54,457 nucleotides of DNA, taken from positions 1-54,457 of IMG/VR virus record IMGVR_UViG_3300025711_000251. The stretch is one strand, 5' to 3'. Within the stretch, counting starts at the first letter, position 1. Every line of letters starts with the position of its first letter. A program made the translations under genes and the position numbers. Of this stretch, positions 46,610 through 53,345 are shown piece after piece. The notes beneath the pieces were generated by a model. It was given only the letters and a program-made list of their open reading frames with translations, was not told the DNA's origin and searched no databases. This DNA is from a virus.

Positions 46610-46972
46610 ATGCAAAAGACAGCATCTGGAGTCGTGACCCTTCCGTCGTGGATGCGGTCGGTGAAGAAGCTCTACAACACCCGGAGCGGCGGCCAGTACC
46701 GGCCTGAGGATGTGGCAGTGGCGTTCGCGCTGAGCCTGCGCTTTCACGACAGCGCTGACGAGCTCCGCGCCCTGGCACAACGCTTGGTGGACAAGGTCTG
46801 TCTGGAGCATCAGCCGAACATGCGGCGCCTGGCCCGCGAGCCTGACGACGCCGAGGTGTTCGACGCCGCGCTGCGCATCATCAACCGGGTCTGCGACCTG
46901 ATGGAATACGGCCCGGGCACCACCTTCGTGCGCAATGGAGACCAGCATGGCACTGACTCAGCAGCAGCGTGA
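46610..46972 (+). CDS. hypothetical protein, 120 aa
   Basis: 120 residues (MQKTASGVVTLPSWMRSVKKLYNTRSGGQYRPEDVAVAFALSLRFHDSADELRALAQRL...), helical, with AGGAAG before the ATG. It overlaps the next gene by 26 bases. Function unknown. Confidence 0.65.
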   Translation: MQKTASGVVTLPSWMRSVKKLYNTRSGGQYRPEDVAVAFALSLRFHDSADELRALAQRLVDKVCLEHQPNMRRLAREPDDAEVFDAALRIINRVCDLMEYGPGTTFVRNGDQHGTDSAAA

Positions 46973-47270
46973 CGAACGCCGCCACGCCAAGGCAGCAGCG
47001 CTACAGGAAGAGGATCTTCGGTTGAAGGTGCGCCCTGGCACCAAGCAGGCCCTGGCTGAACTGATGGCCTGGGCCGGAATCGAGGAACAGGGCGAGGCGA
47101 TGACGCTGATGATTCATCACCTGCATGCGCTGGGCCCGGGCGGCGCGCTCCCGCTGCTGGAACCGCCGCGCCACGAAATAGCACTATCGCGAAAAGTGGC
47201 GCTGGCGTTTGAGCGGAAGAGCCTGCTGATGATTCAGAAAGATCCGGGGAATGAAGTGATTAGCCCCTGA
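46947..47270 (+). CDS. small basic DNA-binding candidate, 107 aa
   Basis: 107 residues from ATG 46947 (MALTQQQRDERRHAKAAALQEEDLRLKVRPGTKQALAELMAWAG), with GGAG before it. A beta strand (RLKVRPGT) followed by two helices (KQALAELMAWAGIEEQGEAMTLMIHHL) resembles a ribbon-helix-helix repressor. Its 3' part contains repeat copy C. It overlaps the end of the reversed gene at 47260 by 11 bases. Confidence 0.6.
   Translation: MALTQQQRDERRHAKAAALQEEDLRLKVRPGTKQALAELMAWAGIEEQGEAMTLMIHHLHALGPGGALPLLEPPRHEIALSRKVALAFERKSLLMIQKDPGNEVISP
47166..47202 (+). repeat. inverted-repeat element, copy C
   Basis: CCGCGCCACGAAATAGC ... GTGGCGC: 16 of 17 bases of the left arm agree with copies A and B, and the 7-bp core stem is kept. 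It lies within a coding region but in a codon phase different from copy B. Confidence 0.65.
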
Positions 47271-47505
47271 GCGCCTGCCACTCAGGGTGCTTCTCCGCGA
47301 GAACTTTGATTGCCTCATCATAGTAAGGCTTGTTTGTCGCGTCATTTAGATCAACCTTCAACTCCCCGTCATCGCTTTGAAGCTTGTAGTTCACCCTATC
47401 CCACTTGTGAACCCAGAAAGCCTTACCTGCTTCTGGATCGTATTCCACGTAGTACCAGGACTCGTTGCGACCACCTATGCCTACCTGTCCAATTGGATAA
47501 CGCAT
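47260..47505 (-). CDS. reverse-oriented small protein, 81 aa
   Basis: 81 residues from ATG 47505 (MRYPIGQVGIGGRNESWYYVEYDPEAGKAFWVHKWDRVNYKLQSDDGE...), with a strong AAGGAG 7 bases upstream. Beta-rich first half, then a helix (KPYYDEAIKVLAEKHPEWQALRG). It runs against the operon and is more A+T-rich than its neighbours, as an independently expressed moron gene would. Function unknown. Confidence 0.65.
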   Translation of the reverse strand: MRYPIGQVGIGGRNESWYYVEYDPEAGKAFWVHKWDRVNYKLQSDDGELKVDLNDATNKPYYDEAIKVLAEKHPEWQALRG

Positions 47506-47613
47506 CGCTTCTCTCCTTGATCCGGCACAGCGCCGAATACACCGATATACCCCACCCCCAATCAAATTGCCACCATCCGGCCACGGAGGGCGGCGCATGC
47601 AATGGAGATTGCC

Positions 47614-48192
47614 ATGATCGAAGTCACCGAAGGGCAGCTCAAGCTGCTGTGGCATACGCTTGGGCTGCGGCCCGATTGCAGAGACAGCCGCACGGTATAC
47701 CGCAATCGTTTCCTCGCAGACCCTGGCCACGACGATGTGCCCGACCTGGAAACGCTGGTAAGCCTCGGGATGATGGGGAGCCGCAATCCTCCGGCCTTTT
47801 GCGACCAGAGCGAAAAGCTCTACTACGCGACGGCGGCCGGTAAGCAGTTCGCAGTCCAGAAGATGCCACCGCCTCCGAAGCTGAGCAACTTTGAGGAATA
47901 CCTCAACGTTGCCGATTGCTACGAAGGATTTGCCCAGTTCCTCGACATCAACGTGCCGCAGTACCAGCAGCGCGGAGAGTGGCGGAATCGTGAATATCGG
48001 ATGGTCCGCTATGCGCGTAACAGCCCCTATCGGCATTACGACCGCCACTACAGCCTCACCAGCTGGTCGACTTACGAAACGCTCGAAGTCGCGGGTGAGT
48101 GGGCGCCCACCATGAAAGCGGCCAAGGCCAGCTACAAAGAAGCCCTCCAGAAACATCGCGCCGAGTTGCGCAGTCAAGCGCACGCCGCCTAA
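47614..48192 (+). CDS. hypothetical protein, 192 aa
   Basis: 192 residues from ATG 47614 (MIEVTEGQLKLLWHTLGLRPDCRDSRTVYRNRFLADPG...), with GGAG 6 bases before it. It contains DLETLVSLGMMGSRNPPAFCDQSEKLYYATAAGKQFA, which resembles a winged-helix segment, followed by a tyrosine/arginine-rich C-terminus. Similar proteins occur in phage early regions. Function unknown. Confidence 0.7.
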   Translation: MIEVTEGQLKLLWHTLGLRPDCRDSRTVYRNRFLADPGHDDVPDLETLVSLGMMGSRNPPAFCDQSEKLYYATAAGKQFAVQKMPPPPKLSNFEEYLNVADCYEGFAQFLDINVPQYQQRGEWRNREYRMVRYARNSPYRHYDRHYSLTSWSTYETLEVAGEWAPTMKAAKASYKEALQKHRAELRSQAHAA

Positions 48193-48260
48193 CCCCACCC
48201 TCCCCTATATCGCCACCTCGGCCAGCCATCGGCAGGCGGGCGGCTGTCTGGAGATATCCA

Positions 48261-49028
48261 ATGCACGTCCTGTTCTGCAGCTACGGGAATGATTCAATTG
48301 CCCTGATCCAATGGGCGCACGAGCGGCAGCTCGAAGATGTGGTTTGCCTGTACTCCGACACCGGCTGGGCTGCTGAAGAATGGCCGGCGCGCGTTGCCCA
48401 GGGCGAGGCATTGGCCCAACGCTACGGATTTCGGACGGTACAGACGCAGTCCGAAGGCATGGTAGCGCTGGTGAAGCGGAAGTGTGGGTGGCCTGGCGCT
48501 GGTGGACAAGGCCAGTTCTGCACCGCCGAATTGAAGGTGCTGCCCGCGCTGGCCTGGCTTGATGAGCATGATCCGGAAAAGCTAGCCACGGCTATGACGG
48601 GCGTTCGCAGGTCGGAGAGCGCTCACCGCGCAGATGCACCGGAACATGTGGTGGAGTCGGAGCGGCACGGCAGCCGAGAGTTATGGCAGCCGCTGGTACG
48701 CCACGACGATGGGATGCGCAACGAGCTGCTGGCTCGAGCCGGCTTCGAAGTGCTGCCTCATCGGTCCCGAGAATGCGAGCCATGCATCAACGCCAACATC
48801 GACGAGCTGCGACTTCTCTCCGAGGACAGGATCCATCTGATCGACATCACCGAGCGCGAACTTGGCTTCACGAAGAAAGGAAAGGCACGGGTGATGTTCC
48901 GGCCCGGCAGAAGAAAAAACGCCGTCGGTATTCGTGCTGTTTTGAAGTGGGCCGTGGCACCCAGGCCGCGCGATCAAATGCAGCTATTCCCGATCAACAA
49001 ATGCGAATCAGGGTATTGCGGTGGCTGA
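48261..49028 (+). CDS. PAPS-reductase-like PP-loop protein
   Basis: 255 residues from ATG 48261 (MHVLFCSYGNDSIALIQWAHER). The PP-loop SYGNDS (residues 7-12) and following helix bind ATP in the phosphoadenosine phosphosulfate reductase / DndC-like superfamily. Further blocks are VVCLYSDTGWAAEEW, KRKCGWPG, a TGVRRSESAHR loop and CEPCINANIDELR with two cysteines. Phage members of this family are linked to sulfur-related nucleotide chemistry or DNA modification, but the substrate is unknown. It lies close to a C5 methyltransferase gene. Confidence 0.82.
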   Translation: MHVLFCSYGNDSIALIQWAHERQLEDVVCLYSDTGWAAEEWPARVAQGEALAQRYGFRTVQTQSEGMVALVKRKCGWPGAGGQGQFCTAELKVLPALAWLDEHDPEKLATAMTGVRRSESAHRADAPEHVVESERHGSRELWQPLVRHDDGMRNELLARAGFEVLPHRSRECEPCINANIDELRLLSEDRIHLIDITERELGFTKKGKARVMFRPGRRKNAVGIRAVLKWAVAPRPRDQMQLFPINKCESGYCGG

Positions 49029-49070
49029 TCACTCCCATCATCCGCCACCTCAATAGCTATGACAGCCGCG

Positions 49071-49343
49071 TCAGTACGTGATCCAGGAAACGGCGGCTTG
49101 GAACACCGCAGCGGCTGCAGCAAATCCAGCAGCCCACCTATTCCATTTCGTTTGCAAGTCAGCAGTCGCGATGATGTCGAAGGTTTTGTCGCCTTCAGTT
49201 CTGACCAGCGCCGCTTCAGTCCATCCGCTTTCAGATACGACCTCTACGTACGGCGCTTTTACTGTTGCTGACCGTATCCAGAGCGCACATGAGATAAGCG
49301 CGCACGCGCACAGCATTACCGTGAAAAATAGTTTCCAAGTCAA
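49071..49343 (-). CDS. reverse-oriented membrane protein, about 90 aa
   Basis: About 90 residues if started at TTG 49343 (AGAGGG before it); TTG 49367 is also possible, and there is no ATG at the front. Two hydrophobic helices, near the N-terminus (WKLFFTVMLCACALISCALWI) and at the C-terminus (AAGFAAAAAVFQAAVSWI), flank a soluble part (VEVVSESGWTEAALVRTEGDKTFDIIA). It runs against the operon between PAPS-reductase-like and methyltransferase genes. Possible superinfection-exclusion protein; unproven. Confidence 0.55.
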   Translation of the reverse strand: MTWKLFFTVMLCACALISCALWIRSATVKAPYVEVVSESGWTEAALVRTEGDKTFDIIATADLQTKWNRWAAGFAAAAAVFQAAVSWITY

Positions 49344-49421
49344 AGCCTGCCCTCTCCGTCTCTTCAATGTTTCAGGCTATTTACCCCACTTCCACGAATC
49401 ACGCCACTGGCGAGGATCAGA

Positions 49422-50345
49422 ATGACCACAGCAATCGATTTGTTCGCCGGCCTTGGCGGATGGTCCACCGGTGCCCGCGCGGCGGGTGTGGACGTCCTCT
49501 GGGCTGCCAACCACTGGCCCGAGGCCGTAAAGTGGCACGCGGCCAACCATCCCACCACCGACCACGTGTGCCAGGATTTGCACCAGGCGCGCTGGGAGCA
49601 GGTACCGGCCCATGACCTGTTGCTGGCCTCGCCATGCTGCCAGGGCCACTCGAAGGCGCGTGGGAAGGCCTCGGGCAACCCGCAGCATGACTCCTCCCGC
49701 TCCACCGCCTGGGCAGTCGTATCGGCCCTTGAGTATCACCGCCCCGAAGGCGGCGTGGTAGAGAACGTGCCGGAATTCATGGACTGGGCGCTGTACCCGG
49801 CCTGGCTACAAGCGGTCCAGGCGCTGGGCTACCAGGTCGCTCCGCACATCGTCGACTGCGCGGACCTGGGCGTGCCTCAGCACCGGGTGCGCCTGTTCCT
49901 GGTGCTGACCCGCAGCCGTGCACCGCTGATGCTGGAGCTGCACAAGCGCCAGCACGTGCCGGCCGCCAGCTTCCTGGACTTCAGCGCCGGCAAGTGGTCG
50001 CCCATCGTGAAGCCTGGGCGGGCTGCCGCGACCCTCACCCGGGTGGCCAACGGCCGGGCCAGATTCGGTGACCAGTTCATCATGCCCTACTACGGCAAAG
50101 GCTCAGGGCTGACTGGGCGCGACATGGCTAGGCCGATCGGCACCATCACCACCCTGGACCGCTGGGCCTTGGTGCGCGGTGACGAGATGCGGATGCTCAG
50201 CGCCAACGAGGCACTGGCCGCCCAGAGCTTCCCGTCGGACACCCTGCGGCCGGACAACCACCGGCTGACCATGCACATGGCCGGCAATGCGGTTCCGCCG
50301 CTTGCCGGCCAGCGCATCCTCGAAGCGATGATGGCCGCCGCGTAG
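49422..50345 (+). CDS. C5 cytosine-specific DNA methyltransferase
   Basis: 307 residues. Motif I DLFAGLGGWS (6-15), motif IV SPCCQGHS with catalytic Cys73, motif VI VVENVPEF (Glu110), motif VIII PQHRVRLF and motif X GNAVPPLAG. The usual P-P-C-Q is P-C-C-Q here, as in some other phage enzymes. It is a stand-alone enzyme with no restriction partner in sight, so protection of phage DNA from host restriction is likely. Target sequence unknown. Confidence 0.93.
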   Translation: MTTAIDLFAGLGGWSTGARAAGVDVLWAANHWPEAVKWHAANHPTTDHVCQDLHQARWEQVPAHDLLLASPCCQGHSKARGKASGNPQHDSSRSTAWAVVSALEYHRPEGGVVENVPEFMDWALYPAWLQAVQALGYQVAPHIVDCADLGVPQHRVRLFLVLTRSRAPLMLELHKRQHVPAASFLDFSAGKWSPIVKPGRAAATLTRVANGRARFGDQFIMPYYGKGSGLTGRDMARPIGTITTLDRWALVRGDEMRMLSANEALAAQSFPSDTLRPDNHRLTMHMAGNAVPPLAGQRILEAMMAAA

Positions 50346-50351
50346 CGCAAA

Positions 50352-50367
50352 GAGTACACCTGTACTC
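50352..50367. repeat. 16-bp palindrome GAGTACA-CC-TGTACTC
   Basis: Perfect 7-bp arms, 6 bases after the methyltransferase stop codon. A twin lies at 158-173 in the left flank. Confidence 0.65.
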
Positions 50368-50412
50368 CAACCCCTATCACAGCCTGCTGCGGCAGGCGCA
50401 GAGGACAGATAG
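50368..50412 (+). repeat. intergenic boundary module, copy with strong hairpin
   Basis: CAACCCCTATCAC, then hairpin GCCTGC-tgcg-GCAGGC, then AGAGGA and the ATG at 50413. The left flank (174-215) has a diverged version directly after the twin palindrome. Confidence 0.6.
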
Positions 50413-50670
50413 ATGAACCAAGTCCAAAGATTCTGGGCTGAGGAAGCCACGAACATCCGTTGTGTGCGGGAGGCTGACTACGACGCAGCGCTGGCCCGCG
50501 AGGCCGCACTTCAGCAGCGCCTGAACGAGGCGGATCAGCGGATTGATGATGCAGCAGCTTTGCTGCAACGGGCCCAACAGCTGATACCGAGCCTCCAGTA
50601 CAACTGGCACGCGAATACGGCTGCCCTGCTCAGCCAACTGACCAAAGACAGCCCGGAGGTGGGATCGTGA
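50413..50670 (+). CDS. small coiled-coil protein, 85 aa
   Basis: 85 residues (MNQVQRFWAEEATNIRCVREADYDAALAREAALQQRLNEADQRIDDAAALLQRAQQL...). Helical with a heptad region. It overlaps the Lar-like gene by 4 bases. Small proteins of this pattern commonly accompany phage Lar-like genes. Function unknown. Confidence 0.65.
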   Translation: MNQVQRFWAEEATNIRCVREADYDAALAREAALQQRLNEADQRIDDAAALLQRAQQLIPSLQYNWHANTAALLSQLTKDSPEVGS

Positions 50671-51320
50671 GCGAGCAACTGAAGCCGTGCAGCTGCGGAT
50701 CAATCCCGCGCCTATCGAACCATGAAGGCTCAGCAATCCACATAAGCTGTAGTTGCGGAATCCAGTTGTGGGGAGCCAGGGCTCACTTCTCATCGGAAGA
50801 AGCCGCAACAAAAGAGTGGAATACCCGGGCCCAGCCGAACACCTGCACCAAGGACGGCGGCCCAGCGCCTGCGCCTGAGCCGGTTTGGCTGTGGATAGCC
50901 CCGGACGGCCATTTTGGCTGGACCGATCGGTGGGACGTTGCCAAGCATCTGCCATTCGAGTTGACCAAGCTCTACCGCAATCCGCCCGCCCAGGCGCCGG
51001 TGGTGCAAAAGTACGATGACACTCTGCTGCCTTTCTTCGAACTTATGCGCAAGGAATTGCATGCCAATGCTGGCAAGGGTGACCGCCCTGGCTGGCTTCA
51101 GATGTCAGCAGATACTTGCCTTTTGGAAATCATCTACCACTTCGGCAAGCTGCAAAAGGCCGTCAAGAAAGGTGATTGTGATGGCATGAATGAGTACGCC
51201 GCCGACGTGGCCAACATGTGCATGATGCTTCTGGACATATGCGGCGCACTCAATCTTGTTGAGGTCGTTCCCGTGGGTGCATCCATCGACGAGATCAAGC
51301 GCCTCAACCCCACCCTCTAA
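50667..51320 (+). CDS. Lar-like antirestriction domain fused to MazG-like domain
   Basis: 217 residues in three parts. Residues 1-55 have the Lar pattern LKPCSCGS ... ISCSCGIQLWG ... AATKEWNTRA with paired cysteines; Rac Lar relieves EcoKI restriction. A short WLWIAPDGHFGWTDRWDVA segment follows. The C-terminal helical domain (about 120-205: LLPFFELMRKELHANAGKGDRPGWLQM ... MNEYAADVANMCMMLLDICG) resembles MazG-like nucleotide pyrophosphohydrolases. The fusion suggests combined defence against restriction and control of nucleotide pools. Confidence 0.75.
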   Translation: MSEQLKPCSCGSIPRLSNHEGSAIHISCSCGIQLWGARAHFSSEEAATKEWNTRAQPNTCTKDGGPAPAPEPVWLWIAPDGHFGWTDRWDVAKHLPFELTKLYRNPPAQAPVVQKYDDTLLPFFELMRKELHANAGKGDRPGWLQMSADTCLLEIIYHFGKLQKAVKKGDCDGMNEYAADVANMCMMLLDICGALNLVEVVPVGASIDEIKRLNPTL

Positions 51321-51373
51321 CCCTCCCCCATCTATCAAAGTCAGCCGCTGTAGCGGTATGGCGAGGATCAGTC

Positions 51374-51673
51374 ATGGATAACGAAAAAATGCGCGCTGAG
51401 TTTGAGTCCGCATGGCTCCAACGATACCCAGATCATGAAGAAATTGCTTTTAAGCGTAGCTACTTGGAGCCGGATAGCTATGTCGCTACTCGTCTCAAGG
51501 ACGCATGGTGGGCCTGGCAGGCCTCCCGAGCTGAGATTGTGGTTGAGCTCCCAGAGCGACGCAATGTTCCTGATCGTGACTGTTGGGCGCGTACCAATTC
51601 CCTCGGATACAACACCTGCAACCAAGAGGCCCGATTAGCCATAGAGGCAGCTGGCCTGAAGGTGACGCCATGA
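51374..51673 (+). CDS. hypothetical protein, 99 aa
   Basis: 99 residues (MDNEKMRAEFESAWLQRYPDHEEIAFKRSYLEPDSYVATRLKDAWWAWQASRAEIVVELP...). The FESAW ... AWWAWQASRA pattern is widespread in phage small-gene clusters and of unknown function. A GAGGATC site precedes it within a boundary module. It overlaps the next gene by 4 bases. Confidence 0.72.
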   Translation: MDNEKMRAEFESAWLQRYPDHEEIAFKRSYLEPDSYVATRLKDAWWAWQASRAEIVVELPERRNVPDRDCWARTNSLGYNTCNQEARLAIEAAGLKVTP

Positions 51674-52119
51674 CCGAACTGATCGAAGTGAAGGTCGCCA
51701 ACCTGTCCGGCGAGGCGTTGGGCTGGGCCGTCGGCAAGGCGGAAGGCCTGGATGTTCTCCTGGCCCCGCCCGTCTACGGCAACCCGTGGCGGGTGTTCGT
51801 CCGCTACGCCGGGGAGGTCACCACTCGCGATGTCCGGTATGCGCCGCAAGATAGTTGGGCTGATGGTGGGCCGCTGATCTCGAAATACCGAGTACTGATC
51901 ACGCCGCCGAATGAAATGGTCCATCGCAACTTCGGACCTTTCGACAAGCGCAACGGGTACTACGAAAGTGGCTTGTGGGGATCGACCATCTTCGGCAAAG
52001 AACGCAAGCACCGACGAGCTTCCTTCCATCACCAAGACAGCCCACTGACCGCAGCCATGCGCGCGATTGTGCAATTCGAACTGGGCGACACCGTTCAGGT
52101 GCCCAAGGAGTTGATATGA
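51670..52119 (+). CDS. DUF2591 (NinX-like) protein
   Basis: 149 residues from ATG 51670 (MTELIEVKVANLSGEALGWAVGKAEGLDV). The motif LSGxALxWAVxxAEG and the later LTAAMRAIVQFELGDTVQVPKEL are those of DUF2591, the family of phage NinX proteins. In enterobacterial phages it sits among nin genes. Function unknown. Confidence 0.8.
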   Translation: MTELIEVKVANLSGEALGWAVGKAEGLDVLLAPPVYGNPWRVFVRYAGEVTTRDVRYAPQDSWADGGPLISKYRVLITPPNEMVHRNFGPFDKRNGYYESGLWGSTIFGKERKHRRASFHHQDSPLTAAMRAIVQFELGDTVQVPKELI

Positions 52120-52271
52120 GCGACCGCGAGAAATTCGAACAGGCCTACGCCCAGGACAACCAGTGCACCCTTGAATGGATAGTGAGCCAGCGGATGAGCA
52201 ATGGCAGCTACGAGCATCTGGAACTGAATACCGCTTGGCGTTGGTACCAGCGCGGATGGGCGGCGGCGTGA
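52116..52271 (+). CDS. small hypothetical protein, 51 aa
   Basis: 51 residues (MSDREKFEQAYAQDNQCTLEWIVSQRMSNGSYEHLELNTAWRWYQRGWAAA), resembling a short form of the FExxW...AWxxWQ family seen at 51374. It overlaps both neighbours by 4 bases. Confidence 0.65.
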   Translation: MSDREKFEQAYAQDNQCTLEWIVSQRMSNGSYEHLELNTAWRWYQRGWAAA

Positions 52272-52579
52272 GCGCGGAGATCTTCAAGTTTCCAGCAAGC
52301 CGTCGTCAACACAACACCCAGGTCAAGGCAAACCAGGTCCAGCGAAAGCAGCTCGCCGACTGGTTTCGGGCCATCGCCCAGCACATCGAAGGCAATGAGG
52401 TCGAGCATGAGCCCCTGGCTGCCATGATCGTCCTCAGCAGCGCCGAGGGCGACGAGGTGCTGCACGTCGGCTATCAGAATGATCAGGTCAGCCTGCGCGA
52501 AGCAGGCAGCCACTGTTACAACTTCACCAGCCTCCATTTCACGCGCCGCGGCGGCAATTTCTACGACCGCCGCAAGTAA
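52268..52579 (+). CDS. hypothetical protein, 103 aa
   Basis: 103 residues from GTG 52268, which overlaps the previous stop (GTGA). It begins VSAEIFKFPASRRQHNT; a helix (RKQLADWFRAIAQHIEGNEV) precedes beta strands (MIVLSSAEGDEVLHVGYQ). Function unknown. Confidence 0.62.
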   Translation: MSAEIFKFPASRRQHNTQVKANQVQRKQLADWFRAIAQHIEGNEVEHEPLAAMIVLSSAEGDEVLHVGYQNDQVSLREAGSHCYNFTSLHFTRRGGNFYDRRK

Positions 52580-52634
52580 TCAACCCTCACCCACTCTCTA
52601 CTGCCTGCCGGCGCCCGGCGGGCGAGGTATTGCC

Positions 52635-53093
52635 ATGTCCGCGACTCAACGATTCCACGAAGTAGCCAACGATGCACTGGTCAACATCAGCGAACAGCTT
52701 CGGCCTGGTGCCAAGCTTGCGCTGGTCATTTACACCGAAGGACAGCCCGAGCGCGACATCGTGCTCGAAGACCGTGGCCTGGACCGTGACGCAGTGCTCA
52801 GCACGCTGCGCCGGTGCGGCCTGACCATCGACGGCGACAATGCCTACAAGCAGGACCTGCTCGATGCTGTCGTGGGGGCCATGGCCATGGGTGCACAAAA
52901 CACCAACCCGCCTCCGGCTGACCACTGGGGCCAGCGCTTTTGGGATATAGCCCGCGCGGAGCGCGCGCAAACCGAAGAGCTGATAGAGGTGCTGAAAGGA
53001 GTCCAGGCGCGCTGCAAAGGCATCGGCTACGTCGGTGTCGACGGCCAGTACCTGAAAGTCGTCAACGCAGCCATCGCCAAAGCCACCGAATAA
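52635..53093 (+). CDS. hypothetical protein, 152 aa
   Basis: 152 residues from ATG 52635 (MSATQRFHEVANDALVNISEQLRPGAKLALVIYTEGQPERDIVL). Alpha/beta first half, helical second half (RAERAQTEELIEVLKGVQARCKGIG). A boundary module with the hairpin GCCTGCCGG-cgc-CCGGCGGGC and GAGG lies before it. Function unknown. Confidence 0.65.
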   Translation: MSATQRFHEVANDALVNISEQLRPGAKLALVIYTEGQPERDIVLEDRGLDRDAVLSTLRRCGLTIDGDNAYKQDLLDAVVGAMAMGAQNTNPPPADHWGQRFWDIARAERAQTEELIEVLKGVQARCKGIGYVGVDGQYLKVVNAAIAKATE

Positions 53094-53132
53094 CCCCTTC
53101 TGCCGCCATAGGGCGGCCACCCAGAGGTATCC

Positions 53133-53345
53133 ATGAAGCGAGAACTGATCAAGATCAGCGAGTTCCGCCGGCGGCGCTGGGGCCCAAATGGCACCCCGCA
53201 GTGCTCGCAAGCCATCCGCAACCACATCCGTAACGGCCTGATCCCAGGCGAACAAATCGGCAAGCTCTGGTACGTTGACTGGGCGGCCTTCACGAAAGCT
53301 GACGGTAACGACCTGGTCGCGATGGTATTGAAAGGAGCCGCGTAA
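53133..53345 (+). CDS. xis: excisionase-like small DNA-binding protein
   Basis: 70 residues (MKRELIKISEFRRRRWGPNGTPQCSQAIRNHIRNGLIPGEQIGKLWYVDWAAFT). A winged-helix of the MerR/excisionase type: basic helix (PQCSQAIRNHIRNGLIPG) then strands (EQIGKLWYVDW). It lies immediately upstream of the integrase and its stop overlaps the integrase start (TAATG). It would bend DNA at the attachment site and favour excision. Confidence 0.82.
   Translation: MKRELIKISEFRRRRWGPNGTPQCSQAIRNHIRNGLIPGEQIGKLWYVDWAAFTKADGNDLVAMVLKGAA

Noticed and set aside
46525-46707. 60-residue plus-strand frame starting MKRLNNRVRQRRRQ
   Set aside because: It lies mostly in another frame of the better supported gene at 46610, has no clear binding site, and its C-terminal half looks like random translation.
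48099-48260. N-terminal extension of the PAPS-reductase-like protein
   Set aside because: The extension overlaps the preceding gene and the boundary module; the PP-loop begins right after ATG 48261, as in the family.
49422-50345. Complete restriction-modification system
   Set aside because: No restriction endonuclease motif is found in the neighbouring genes; the methyltransferase appears to stand alone.
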